Assembly (NCBI RefSeq): GCF_042651965.1
Contig: NZ_JBHSDY010000007.1
Coordinates: forward strand, 62,001 to 126,000
Direction of reading: 5' to 3'
Length of the DNA stretch: 64,000 nucleotides
Source: Castellaniella hirudinis
Lineage (GTDB): Bacteria > Pseudomonadota > Gammaproteobacteria > Burkholderiales > Burkholderiaceae_B
Part shown: piece by piece, positions 1 to 8,377 of the stretch
How positions within the stretch are numbered: position 1 is the stretch's first letter
Layout of the letters: every line of letters begins with the position of its first letter
Made by a program: the position numbers and the translations under genes
Notes under the pieces: generated by a model
What the model saw: only the letters and a program-made list of their open reading frames with translations
What the model was told of the DNA's origin: nothing
Databases searched by the model: none

Positions 1-585
1 ATCCAGGGCGAAATCGCCGCCCGACAGGCGGACTTCCATTTCGGCGACGTCTTCCGGGCGCACGTCGAGTTCGCGGGCGATGTCGGCCACCTGATCCGGG
101 GCCAGGCTACGGCCGTCGGGCCGCATGCGGCGCAGATTGAAGAACAGCTTGCGCTGCGCCTTGGTGGTGGCGATCTTGACCAGACGCCAGTTGCGGATCA
201 CGTATTCGTGGATTTCGGCACGGATCCAGTGCACGGCGAACGACACCAGGCGCACGCCACGGTCGGGATCGAAGCGGCGCACGGCCTTCATCAGGCCGAT
301 ATTGCCTTCCTGGATCAGGTCGGCGTGCGCCAGGCCGTAGCCCAGGTACTGGCGGGCGATGGACACCACCAGCCGCAGGTGCGACAGAATCAGGTCGCGC
401 GCAGCGTCCAGATCGTTGTTGTCGCGCAGGCGCCGGCCCAGGTCGGCTTCCTGTTCGGCAGTCAGCATCGGCAAGCGATTGACGGTGCTGATGTAGGCAT
501 CGATGGTACCGAGCGCTCCGGGGTTGGCGATCGCCAGCGAAAGCTGCGACGGCGCGAGCGACAGGGCGGATGAGGAGGGGGTCAT
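1..585 (-). CDS. rpoH: RNA polymerase heat-shock sigma factor RpoH (sigma-32), 3'-truncated by window edge
   Basis: Sigma-32 directs RNA polymerase to heat-shock promoters. The 195 visible codons read from an ATG at 585 to the window start, so the C-terminal sigma-4 part is missing. Visible are the region 1.2/2.1 entry (LPMLTAEQEADLGRRLR), region 2.2-2.4 with the core-binding helix (DLIQEGNIGLMKAVRRFDP) and the promoter -10 recognition stretch (SFAVHWIRAEIHEYVIRNW). The RpoH-box-like segment (RNWRLVKIATTKAQRKLFFN) follows, which separates RpoH from RpoD/RpoS. A perfect CIRCE inverted repeat lies 34 bases before the start codon, so HrcA repression of the heat-shock sigma gene is expected. Identification is firm; only the 3' end is unseen. 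Confidence 0.96.
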   Translation of the reverse strand, partial: MTPSSSALSLAPSQLSLAIANPGALGTIDAYISTVNRLPMLTAEQEADLGRRLRDNNDLDAARDLILSHLRLVVSIARQYLGYGLAHADLIQEGNIGLMKAVRRFDPDRGVRLVSFAVHWIRAEIHEYVIRNWRLVKIATTKAQRKLFFNLRRMRPDGRSLAPDQVADIARELDVRPEDVAEMEVRLSGGDFALD

Positions 586-618
586 GGTGACAAGAACCTC
601 GTACAGAACGCAATGATG

Positions 619-645
619 TTAGCACTCCATGAGCAGGAGTGCTAA
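619..645 (-). promoter_or_regulatory. CIRCE operator (HrcA-binding inverted repeat) upstream of rpoH
   Basis: TTAGCACTC, nine bases, then GAGTGCTAA: a perfect 9-9-9 CIRCE element, the known target of the heat-shock repressor HrcA. It lies 34 bases upstream of the rpoH start codon, inside the expected leader or promoter. The arms match the family consensus with no mismatch. Confidence 0.93.
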
Positions 646-699
646 TTCCAAGGTAACGAATGTTAGTCCGTCGGGCGGCGGGAAAGTTCCCCGAAAACC

Positions 700-1554
700 T
701 CAGGGCAGTTCGAGTTCCGCCACCAGCGGCGCATGGTCCGACAGCTTCTTCCAGGGCAGGCCGTGCAGCACCCGCGCGCGGCGCACGGCAAAACCGCGCT
801 GGTAGATGCGGTCCAGCCGCAGCCAGGGGAACACGGACGGGAAAGTGCGCGGCGGCGGTGTCAGGCGCGCCGCATGGCCGTTCATGGACAGTTCGGGCAT
901 CGGGCGCAGCGCCTGCCCCGGCAGCCAGGCCAGGCGTTCGCGCAGGCGCGACACGGTACGGCGCAGCCGGTAGATCTCGTCCGTCCCCTGCGGGGCGGCG
1001 GCGAAGACCTCGACCAGCCCGAGCTGTTCGACGAACAGCGGCGCCAGGCGGTTGGTCCAGTCGTTGAAGTCGCCCGCGATCAGCAGCGGTTCGTGCGCGG
1101 GCACCAGGCGCTGGATCCGGTCGGCCAGCGCCTGCACCTGACGCGAGCGTCCGCCCGCCAGCAGGCCCAGGTGCACCACCAGGCAGTGCACCGGCACGTC
1201 GCCGACCCGCACCACGCCGTGCAGCAGGCCGCGCTGCTCCAGGCGGTGGTCGGAGACGTCCTGGTTTTCGTAATACAGGATGGGATAGCGCGACAACAGC
1301 GCATTGCCGTGGTCGGTGGTGTGGCGCACGGCATTGCAGCCGTAGGCGGCCTGCATATGCAGGGCCGCCGCCAGGGATTCGTGCTGCGCGTCCAGGCTGC
1401 TGCGGATCTGGTTGCGGCCCTGGACTTCCTGCAGGAACAGCAGGTCGGGCCGCAGGCCGTACAGGCCCAGCCGCAGGTCGGCCAGCGATTCCCGTCCACC
1501 CGTGGCCGAACGGCCCTTGTGGATGTTGTAGCTGACGACCCGCAGGATGGGCAT
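700..1554 (-). CDS. endonuclease/exonuclease/phosphatase family protein (YbhP-like)
   Basis: A 284-residue protein of the metal-dependent EEP fold. Near the N-terminus is SYNIHKG, holding the catalytic Asn, followed by LLFLQEVQG with the metal-binding Glu at about residue 45. LIAGDFNDW at about residue 165 supplies the Asp/Asn pair, and LSDHAPLVAE near the C-terminus holds the catalytic Asp-His. There is no signal peptide or membrane segment, so it should be cytoplasmic. The start is the ATG at 1554, nine bases after the aspS stop, suggesting cotranscription with aspS. In other proteobacteria such proteins lie beside a cardiolipin synthase gene, but here rpoH follows. The substrate (nucleic acid, phosphoinositide-like or other phosphodiester) cannot be told from sequence. 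Confidence 0.85.
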   Translation of the reverse strand: MPILRVVSYNIHKGRSATGGRESLADLRLGLYGLRPDLLFLQEVQGRNQIRSSLDAQHESLAAALHMQAAYGCNAVRHTTDHGNALLSRYPILYYENQDVSDHRLEQRGLLHGVVRVGDVPVHCLVVHLGLLAGGRSRQVQALADRIQRLVPAHEPLLIAGDFNDWTNRLAPLFVEQLGLVEVFAAAPQGTDEIYRLRRTVSRLRERLAWLPGQALRPMPELSMNGHAARLTPPPRTFPSVFPWLRLDRIYQRGFAVRRARVLHGLPWKKLSDHAPLVAELELP

Positions 1555-1563
1555 GGCCCCGCC

Positions 1564-3354
1564 TTACTTGGCTTCCGTCTGACGCAAGCGGATGTGCAGT
1601 TCGCGCAGTTGCTTCTCGTCCACGGCCGAGGGCGCCTGCGTCAGCAGGCACTGGGCGCGCTGCGTCTTGGGGAAGGCGATCACGTCGCGGATGGATTCCG
1701 CACCCGCCATCAGCGTCACCAGGCGGTCCAGGCCGAAGGCCAGGCCCCCGTGCGGCGGCGCGCCGTACTGCAGGGCGTCGAGCAGGAAGCCGAACTTCAG
1801 GCGGGCTTCTTCCTCGTCGATCTTCAGGGCCTTGAAGACCTTGCTCTGGACGTCGGCGCGGTGGATACGCTCGGAACCGCCGCCGACTTCCCAGCCGTTC
1901 ATGACCATGTCGTAGGCGCGCGCGATGGCCTTGCCCGGATCGGTTTCCAGCAGATCCTCGTGGCCCGGCTTGGGGCAGGTGAAGGGGTGGTGAGCGGCCG
2001 TGTAGCGGCCTTCGCCCTCGTCGTACTCGAACATGGGGAAGTCCACCACCCACAGCGGCTTCCAGCCCGGCTCGAACAGCCCGTTGGCGCGGCCGAATTC
2101 GCTCTGGCCGATCTTCACGCGCAGGGCGCCGATGGCGTCGGCGACGACCTTGGCGCGGTCGGCGCCGAAGAAGATCAGGTCGCCGTTCTGCGCACCGGTG
2201 CGCTCGATCAGGGCGCGCAAGGCGTCGGCGTGGATGTTCTTGACGATGGGCGACTGCAGGCCCTCGGGGATCGAGGCGGCGTCGTTGACCTTGATGTAGG
2301 CCAGGCCGCGCGCGCCGTAGATGCCGACGAACTGGGTGTAGGCGTCGATCTCGCTGCGCGGCATGCCGCCGCCGCCGGGCACGCGCAGGGCCACCACGCG
2401 GCAGGCCGGGTCATTGGCCGGGCCGGCGAAGACCTTGAAGCCCACGTCGCGCATCAGATCGGCCACGTCGGTGAATTCCAGCTTCACGCGCAGGTCGGGC
2501 TTGTCCGAACCGAAGCGGCGCATGGCTTCGCTCCAGCTCATGACGGGGAATTCGGGCAGCGCGACGTCCAGCACCTGGCGGTAGATCTCACGCACCATGC
2601 CTTCGAAGATCTCGCGGATCTGGACTTCGTCCAGGAAGGAGGTTTCGCAATCGATCTGGGTGAATTCCGGCTGGCGGTCGGCGCGCAGGTCTTCGTCGCG
2701 GAAGCACTTGGTGATCTGGTAGTAGCGGTCGAAGCCGGACACCATCAGCAGTTGCTTGAACAACTGCGGCGACTGGGGCAGCGCGAAGAATTCGCCCGGG
2801 TTCACCCGCGAGGGCACCAGATAGTCGCGCGCGCCTTCGGGCGTGCTGCGGGTCAGCATCGGGGTTTCGATGTCGACGAAGCCCAGGGCGTCCAGATAAT
2901 TGCGCGCCACCATGGACACGCGGTAGCGCAGCATCAGGTTGCGCTGCATCTGCGGACGGCGCAGGTCCAGCACCCGGTGCGTCAGGCGCGTGGTCTCGGA
3001 CAGATTGTCGTCGTCCAGTTGGAACGGCGGCGTCACCGAGGCATTGAGGATCTCGATTTCGCGGCAGAGGATCTCGATCTCGCCCGAGAGCAGGTCGGCA
3101 TTGGTGGTGCCTTCGGGGCGCAGGCGCACCAGGCCGGTGATCCGCAGGCAGTATTCGTTGCGGATGCGCTCGGCGGTCTCGAACGCGGCCTTGTTGTCCG
3201 GGTCCACCACCACCTGGGCCAGGCCCGCGCGGTCACGCAGGTCGATGAAGATCACGCCGCCATGGTCGCGGCGACGATGCACCCAGCCGAACAGGGTCAC
3301 GGTCTGGTCGAGGTGGGCTTTGGATACCTCGCCGGTATAGCAAGTGCGGTTCAA
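1564..3354 (-). CDS. aspS: aspartyl-tRNA synthetase, predicted non-discriminating (Asp/Asn)
   Basis: Charges tRNA-Asp with aspartate. The 596-residue protein has the bacterial layout: N-terminal OB-fold anticodon-binding domain (about 1-105), class II catalytic core with the bacterial GAD insertion, motif 2 (FRDEDLRADRQPEFTQID) and motif 3 (GLAFGLDRL). The loop reading RRRDHGG puts His at position 31, where E. coli has RRRDLGS. His31 is the residue linked to relaxed tRNA-Asn recognition in Pseudomonas aeruginosa AspRS, so misacylation followed by GatCAB amidation is predicted. The start is a TTG at 3354, supported by a GGAG six bases upstream and by the family N-terminus (YTGEV). It is the head of a tight run into the downstream EEP gene. 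Confidence 0.96.
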   Translation of the reverse strand: MNRTCYTGEVSKAHLDQTVTLFGWVHRRRDHGGVIFIDLRDRAGLAQVVVDPDNKAAFETAERIRNEYCLRITGLVRLRPEGTTNADLLSGEIEILCREIEILNASVTPPFQLDDDNLSETTRLTHRVLDLRRPQMQRNLMLRYRVSMVARNYLDALGFVDIETPMLTRSTPEGARDYLVPSRVNPGEFFALPQSPQLFKQLLMVSGFDRYYQITKCFRDEDLRADRQPEFTQIDCETSFLDEVQIREIFEGMVREIYRQVLDVALPEFPVMSWSEAMRRFGSDKPDLRVKLEFTDVADLMRDVGFKVFAGPANDPACRVVALRVPGGGGMPRSEIDAYTQFVGIYGARGLAYIKVNDAASIPEGLQSPIVKNIHADALRALIERTGAQNGDLIFFGADRAKVVADAIGALRVKIGQSEFGRANGLFEPGWKPLWVVDFPMFEYDEGEGRYTAAHHPFTCPKPGHEDLLETDPGKAIARAYDMVMNGWEVGGGSERIHRADVQSKVFKALKIDEEEARLKFGFLLDALQYGAPPHGGLAFGLDRLVTLMAGAESIRDVIAFPKTQRAQCLLTQAPSAVDEKQLRELHIRLRQTEAK

Positions 3355-3385
3355 GAATGGCTCCGTCAGAGGGATTGTTCGAGTT

Positions 3386-4036
3386 TCAATGGGACTGCTC
3401 GCCGGGGGTTTCCACGGCGGGCAGATCCATCTGTGTCTGGGGCGGCAGGCCGGGCGGCGCCACCACGCCCATGGACACGATGTATTTCAGTGCGGTTTCC
3501 ACCGTCATGTCGAGCACCTGGACATCGGCGCGCGGCATCATCAGAAAGAAGCCCGACGTCGGGTTGGGTGTCGTAGGCACATAGACGCTGACAAAATCGC
3601 CGTCCAGCAATGCGGCAATCTCGGCGCTGGGGGTGCCGGTCAGGAAACCGATGGTCCAGGCGCCCTGGCGCGGATACTGCACCAGCACGGCCTCGCGGAA
3701 GGCCTGGCCGTTGGGCGCGAACACGGTGTCGCTGACCTGCTTGACCGAATTATAAATGGAGCGCACCAAAGGGATGCGCCCCAGCAGGGATTCCCAGCGC
3801 GACAGGATGGCGCGGCCGATGAAATTGGCGCAGAACAGCCCCGTGACCAGGATCACGACCAGGACCAGGACCAGCTCGAAACCCGGGATCGAGATCCCGA
3901 ACAGGGCTTCGGGCGACAGGAACTTCGGCACCAGGGAGCCGAGCGTGCGGGCCAGCACGGCCAGCACCCAGACGGTGGCCACCAGCGGCAGCCAGATCAG
4001 CAGGCCGGTGATGAAGTAGCGTTTGAGAAAGCGCAT
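3386..4036 (-). CDS. DUF502 family integral membrane protein
   Basis: A 216-residue member of the DUF502 family. Two hydrophobic segments lie near the N-terminus (about 8-35 and 55-80). A hydrophilic C-terminal domain follows, with the family's conserved sequences VRSIYNSVKQ and FLMMPRADVQVLDMTVE. The first residues, MRFLKRYFITGLLIWLPL, are typical of the family start. It ends 31 bases before the aspS start and begins 12 bases after the FmdB-type gene, so FmdB, DUF502 and aspS look cotranscribed. No biochemical function is established for this family that I can state with confidence; an inner-membrane location is clear. Confidence 0.9.
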   Translation of the reverse strand: MRFLKRYFITGLLIWLPLVATVWVLAVLARTLGSLVPKFLSPEALFGISIPGFELVLVLVVILVTGLFCANFIGRAILSRWESLLGRIPLVRSIYNSVKQVSDTVFAPNGQAFREAVLVQYPRQGAWTIGFLTGTPSAEIAALLDGDFVSVYVPTTPNPTSGFFLMMPRADVQVLDMTVETALKYIVSMGVVAPPGLPPQTQMDLPAVETPGEQSH

Positions 4037-4048
4037 GGTCCCGGGGCG

Positions 4049-4336
4049 TCAGCTTGACGTCGCAGCCGGCGGCGTGCCGCCGGAGGCAGGCGCCGGCGCC
4101 GGGCTTGACGAGGCGCCGCCTGCCGGCTCGGCGGATTTGGGGGCGGCTTTGCCGCCCCCGCGGAAATCGGTTTCGTACCAGCCGGAGCCCTTGAGGCGGA
4201 AACCGGCGGCCGTCACCTGTTTTTCATAGGTTTCCTGACCGCAAGCCGGGCAGGTCGTGAGCAGCGGGTCCGAGATTTTCCGCAGCACGTCCTGCTCATG
4301 GCCGCACTGGCTGCAACGATAGGCGTAGATAGGCAC
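4049..4336 (-). CDS. FmdB family zinc-ribbon regulatory-type protein
   Basis: A 95-residue protein with the FmdB zinc ribbon: PIYAYRCSQCGHEQ and, 20 residues on, TTCPACGQETYEK. The CxxC pairs form one zinc site. After the segment FRLKGSGWYETDF, typical of the family, the rest is a low-complexity Ala/Pro/Ser/Gly tail of about 35 residues. The start codon is a GTG at 4336. The family is named after a putative regulator of formamidase in Methylophilus, but in proteobacteria it commonly precedes DUF502 and aspS, as here, and its role in that setting is unknown. Confidence 0.9.
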   Translation of the reverse strand: MPIYAYRCSQCGHEQDVLRKISDPLLTTCPACGQETYEKQVTAAGFRLKGSGWYETDFRGGGKAAPKSAEPAGGASSSPAPAPASGGTPPAATSS

Positions 4337-4378
4337 AGCAATTCCAAAAGAATCAACCGCTTGGATTTTAATCCTTAT

Positions 4379-5656
4379 TTAGGAGAACGAATTCGGCAGC
4401 AGGAACATCACCGCCGCGATCAGCGTCGGCACGGCAGCAGCGCCGAGCAGGCGCAGCGGCGAGATGGTGCCGTCGCCGAAGCAGCCCTTCAGGATGGAGA
4501 AGCCGGCCGGGTTCGGCGCATTGGCGATCACGGTCAGACCGCCGCCCGTCACCGCGCCGGCCACCAGCATGTAGCGCCAGAGCTCGCCCGTGCCCTCGAC
4601 CAGCGAGCCCAGATAGGTCAGGGCCGCGTTGTCGGTGACCGCCGTCAGGGCCGTCGCCCCCAGGTACAGGACGAAGGGCGACAAACCGCCCAGCAGATCC
4701 TGGAGCCACCACTGCTGCAGGCCGCCCAGCACCACCAGCCCCGCCAGGAAGAAGCCGACCATCAGGCCTTCGCGCAGCAACAGGGGGGACTGATGCCGCC
4801 GGTAGGCATGGGCGTAGCCGATGAACAGCACCAGCAGGGCCATGAAGATCTGCATGTGATGCGAAGACAGCACGACGCCCACCAGGAACAGCACATGCAC
4901 GGCCATGACCACGGGGGACACCGGCGGGCGGCGCTCGCCCTCGTCTTCCTGGACGCCGATGCTGCCGTTGAGCAGGAAGCGCCGGCAGATCAGTGTCAGG
5001 ATCAGGCCATTGAGCAGCACGGCAACCACCGCGCGCCAGCCGAAATGGGTCGCCATGAAGGCCGTGTCCCAGCCGAAGGTCTGGGCCACCATCAGCACCG
5101 GCGGCGCGGCGTAGGCCGTCAGCACCCCGCCGATGGACACGTTGACGAACAGCACGCCGACGGTCAGGTATTTGAAGCCGTCCTGGCCCTGCCGGCAGAA
5201 ATAGGCCTGGCGCAACAGCAGGGCCGCCAGGGTCATGGCGGCCGGTTCCGTGATCAGCGAACCGGCCAGCGGCACCAGCGTCATGATGACGAAGAAGCGC
5301 GACAGCTCACGGGCCACCGGCAGCAGCCGTGAGACCAGATCGACCAGGATGCGGACCAGCTCGATGATGGGCCGGCTGGCCGCCACCACCATGATCACGA
5401 AGACGAAGGCCGGCTCGGTGAAGTTGCGCGTATCGAGGTATTCGACCGCCCCCTTCACCCCCAAGGTCAAGCCCATCCACACGAACAGCACACAGGCCCA
5501 GACGCCGAACACGGCCTCGACCTCGGACAACAGGTGCCACAAACCGGCATGCGTGCCGCCCCGGTTGGCCAGACGGGCGAAAACGGGGACGGAGAAAGTG
5601 TGAATGATGGCGATGGCAAACAGAATGCTTGCCACGACCTCGGTATGACTGACCAT
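4379..5656 (-). CDS. putative Na+/H+ antiporter, polytopic membrane protein
   Basis: A 425-residue inner-membrane protein with about 11-12 hydrophobic segments spread along its length and almost no soluble domain. The pattern (a SEVEAVFGVWA segment near residue 45, LITEPAAMTLAALLL near 140, and GATALTAVTDNAALTYLGSLV near 350) matches the family annotated as putative Na+/H+ antiporter. Acidic residues inside membrane segments (the EPA and DNAA motifs) are what a cation/proton exchanger would need. The ATG at 5656 is the first in frame. The neighbouring genes share its strand but not an obvious pathway. Function is inferred from family naming, so ion specificity is open. Confidence 0.75.
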   Translation of the reverse strand: MVSHTEVVASILFAIAIIHTFSVPVFARLANRGGTHAGLWHLLSEVEAVFGVWACVLFVWMGLTLGVKGAVEYLDTRNFTEPAFVFVIMVVAASRPIIELVRILVDLVSRLLPVARELSRFFVIMTLVPLAGSLITEPAAMTLAALLLRQAYFCRQGQDGFKYLTVGVLFVNVSIGGVLTAYAAPPVLMVAQTFGWDTAFMATHFGWRAVVAVLLNGLILTLICRRFLLNGSIGVQEDEGERRPPVSPVVMAVHVLFLVGVVLSSHHMQIFMALLVLFIGYAHAYRRHQSPLLLREGLMVGFFLAGLVVLGGLQQWWLQDLLGGLSPFVLYLGATALTAVTDNAALTYLGSLVEGTGELWRYMLVAGAVTGGGLTVIANAPNPAGFSILKGCFGDGTISPLRLLGAAAVPTLIAAVMFLLPNSFS

Positions 5657-5686
5657 GTCCGGGTCCTGTATGAAAGGCTAAGGGGA

Positions 5687-7300
5687 TCAGGCGCTGCCCA
5701 GGATCAGGCGCGCGCCCTTTTCGGCAATCATGATCGTCGGCGAATTGGTATTGCCCGAGGTGATGACCGGCATGATGGATGCGTCGATCACCCGCAGACT
5801 TTCGAGGCCCCGGACACGCAGTTCCGGGTCCACTACCGCCAACGGATCGACGCCCATTTTACATGTCCCCACCGGATGGAAAATGGTGGTGCCGATATCG
5901 CCTGCCGCAGCCTCCAGCGCCTGCTGGGTCTGGACCGTTTCGCCCGGCAGATATTCGCTGGGGTGATAGCGCGCCAGGGCGGGCTGGGCCATGATGCGCC
6001 GCGTCAGTCGCAGGGCATCGGCCGCCACGGCGCGGTCTTCCGGGGTCTGCAGATAATTGCAGAGGATGTCCGGCGCATCGGCGGCATTGGGCGAGACGAT
6101 GCGCACGTAGCCCCGGCTGCCGGGCTGCAGATTGCAGACCGAGGCCGTCAGCGCCGGGAAGTCGTGCAGCGGATCGCCGAACTTGTCCAGCGACAGGGGC
6201 TGCACGTGGTATTCCAGATTGGGGCGGGGCCGCGACGGATCGGAGCGCGCGAAGGCCCCCAGTTGCGAGGGCGCCATGGACAGCGGCCCGCTGCGGAACA
6301 AAGCGTATTGCAGGCCCATCGAGGCCTTGCCCCACCAGGAATGCGCCAAAGTATTCAGGGTGCGGGCGCCTTGCAGGCGGTAGATCGTGCGTAATTGCAG
6401 ATGGTCCTGCAGGTTCTCGCCCACACCGGGCAGGTCCAGCACCATCGGGATACCGAGTTTGCGCAGGCGTTCGGCGGGGCCGACGCCGGACACCTGCAGC
6501 AACTGCGGCGATCCGATCGCCCCGGCCGCCAGGATCAGTTCCCGCCGCGCCACGGCCTGCAGGCGACGGCCGTCCACCACACAATCGACGCCGGTCGCGC
6601 GGCGTCCGGAAAAACGGATGCGCTCGACCCGGGCGCCGGTCATCACGCGCAAGGTGTCCCGGTGCATGACGGGGCGCAGAAAGGCCTTGGACGCGTTCCA
6701 GCGCACGCCCCGGCGCTGGTTGACCTCGAAATAATTGCAGCCGGCGTTGTCGCCCCGGTTGAAGTCGTCGGTGCGTTCGATGCCCGCCTGGGCGGCGGCT
6801 TCACGGAAAGCGTCCAGCACCTCCCAGCGCAAGCGCTGGGGCTCGACCCGCCAGGTGCCCGAGGCGCCGTGAAATTCGCCGGCCCCGGCGTGGTGGTCTT
6901 CGACGTCGCGGAACAGCGGCAGCACGTCGTCCCAGGCCCAGCCCGGATTGCCCAGCGCCACCCAGCCGTCGTAATCGGCGGCCTGGCCCCGCAGATAGAG
7001 CATGCCGTTGATCGAAGACGAACCGCCCAGCACCCGGCCGCGCGGATAGCCCAGTGATCGGTAGTTCAGGCCCGGATCGGGCTGAGTGTGATAGCACCAG
7101 TCCGTGCGCGGATTGCCGATGCAATACAAATAGCCGACGGGAATGTGGATCCAGCGCCAGTCGTCGGCGCCGCCCGCCTCCAGCAGCAGGACCCGGTGTT
7201 CACGCGACAGGCGGTTGGCCAGCAAGCAGCCGGCTGAACCGGCCCCCACGATGACATAATCGAATTCCAGCGGGGCGGCGTCCGGCGTTTCTGCGGTCAT
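5687..7300 (-). CDS. GMC family FAD-dependent oxidoreductase (choline dehydrogenase-like)
   Basis: A 537-residue FAD enzyme of the glucose-methanol-choline oxidoreductase family. The N-terminal dinucleotide-binding motif is VIVGAGSAGCLLANRLS, followed by the ADP-binding acidic end LLLEAGG. The first GMC signature, GRVLGGSSSINGMLYLRG, lies near residue 90, the second (AGAIGSPQLLQVSGVGP) near 260. The C-terminal part has HPVGTCKMG with the catalytic His and SGNTNSPTIMIAEKGA. There is no signal peptide, so it is probably cytoplasmic. An AGGAG lies 7-10 bases upstream of the ATG at 7300. It resembles BetA-type alcohol dehydrogenases, but there is no betaine aldehyde dehydrogenase beside it, so the substrate could be another primary alcohol. 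Confidence 0.92.
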   Translation of the reverse strand: MTAETPDAAPLEFDYVIVGAGSAGCLLANRLSREHRVLLLEAGGADDWRWIHIPVGYLYCIGNPRTDWCYHTQPDPGLNYRSLGYPRGRVLGGSSSINGMLYLRGQAADYDGWVALGNPGWAWDDVLPLFRDVEDHHAGAGEFHGASGTWRVEPQRLRWEVLDAFREAAAQAGIERTDDFNRGDNAGCNYFEVNQRRGVRWNASKAFLRPVMHRDTLRVMTGARVERIRFSGRRATGVDCVVDGRRLQAVARRELILAAGAIGSPQLLQVSGVGPAERLRKLGIPMVLDLPGVGENLQDHLQLRTIYRLQGARTLNTLAHSWWGKASMGLQYALFRSGPLSMAPSQLGAFARSDPSRPRPNLEYHVQPLSLDKFGDPLHDFPALTASVCNLQPGSRGYVRIVSPNAADAPDILCNYLQTPEDRAVAADALRLTRRIMAQPALARYHPSEYLPGETVQTQQALEAAAGDIGTTIFHPVGTCKMGVDPLAVVDPELRVRGLESLRVIDASIMPVITSGNTNSPTIMIAEKGARLILGSA

Positions 7301-7423
7301 GGTGTTCGTCTCCTGCGGGGCCGTCGAGCGGCCTCGTCATTTTGGAAACAGTCTATCCGCAACGCCGGAGCGGCGCCAGAGAGGCCGCAGAATCGCCTGC
7401 AGCCGCGCCCCCCGCCTGCCCCT

Positions 7424-8377
7424 CTATAGCCAGGGCCGCAGCACCGTACCGGCCAACGCGGCCGCGATCAGCAGCACGCCCACCTGCATATTGGAACGGA
7501 ACAGGCGCAGCCCGCGTTCCGGGTGACGCACGTCGAAGACGCACATCTGCCAGATGAAATGCGCGATGATGACGGCCATGACCAGGTAGTAGGGCCAATC
7601 CAGGCCCATGCCCCAGCCGGCCGCCAGCCACAAGGCCGCCGTGGCGGCGTACATGCCGCCGATCCAGACCTTGCCCTGGTCGCCGAACCGCATGGCGACC
7701 GATTTCAGGCCCAGCATGCGGTCATCGCGCAGATCGATGTAGGCGTAGATGGCGTCGTAGCCGATCTGCCACAACACCGCGCCAAACCACATGGCCACGG
7801 CGGTCCAGGGCACGATGTCGCGCGTGTCGGACCAGGCCATCAGCATGCCCCAGTTGAAGGCCGCCCCCAGCACGGCCTGCGGCCAGTAGGTGTAGCGCTT
7901 GCACAAGGGATAGATCACCACCAGCGGCATCAGCGCCAGGGCCAGCCAGCGGCTATAGGCATTGATGGCCAGCAGCAGGCTGGCGCTGACCAGGATCTGC
8001 GCGGCAGCGAACCACAGCGCCGCCCGCAGCGTGAGCTGGCCGCTGGTCAGGGGGCGAAAACGGGTGCGTTCGACGCGGTGATCGAAATCCCGGTCGAAGA
8101 TATCGTTGAAAGTGCAGCCCACGCCGCGCATCAGCAGCGCGCCCAGCGAGAATATGACGAGGCGCCACAGCGTCGGCCAGCCATCAGCCGCCTGCACCAG
8201 CGCGGCCAGCGCCGGCAGCAAGGTCAGCCAGGTGCCGACGGGCCGGTCCAGCCGGCACAGACGCGCATACGGCCCCCAGGACGCGGGCAGCCAGCGGGCC
8301 ACCCAGTCATCGAAACGCATGTCCGACAGGTCGGGACCAGTCCGCTCCGTGCCGGTGGGGGTGCCGCCTGCCGTCAT
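7424..8377 (-). CDS. ubiA: 4-hydroxybenzoate octaprenyltransferase
   Basis: Membrane prenyltransferase that attaches the polyprenyl chain to 4-hydroxybenzoate in ubiquinone synthesis. The 317-residue protein has about eight to nine membrane helices and both Asp-rich Mg-diphosphate motifs: NDIFDRDFDHRVERTRFRP near residue 90 and YAYIDLRDDRMLGLKS near residue 215. The gene overlaps the aminotransferase upstream by four bases (ATGA), so the two are translationally coupled. About 20 residues before the conserved DWVARWLP may be a non-conserved extension. No other ubi gene is nearby. Confidence 0.95.
   Translation of the reverse strand: MTAGGTPTGTERTGPDLSDMRFDDWVARWLPASWGPYARLCRLDRPVGTWLTLLPALAALVQAADGWPTLWRLVIFSLGALLMRGVGCTFNDIFDRDFDHRVERTRFRPLTSGQLTLRAALWFAAAQILVSASLLLAINAYSRWLALALMPLVVIYPLCKRYTYWPQAVLGAAFNWGMLMAWSDTRDIVPWTAVAMWFGAVLWQIGYDAIYAYIDLRDDRMLGLKSVAMRFGDQGKVWIGGMYAATAALWLAAGWGMGLDWPYYLVMAVIIAHFIWQMCVFDVRHPERGLRLFRSNMQVGVLLIAAALAGTVLRPWL

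Noticed and set aside
733..3576. A 947-codon open frame on the plus strand across the EEP and aspS genes
   Set aside because: It lies antisense to two clearly recognised genes and its translation is rich in His/Gln/Arg/Ala with no domain. This is the usual effect of GC-rich codon use on the opposite strand.
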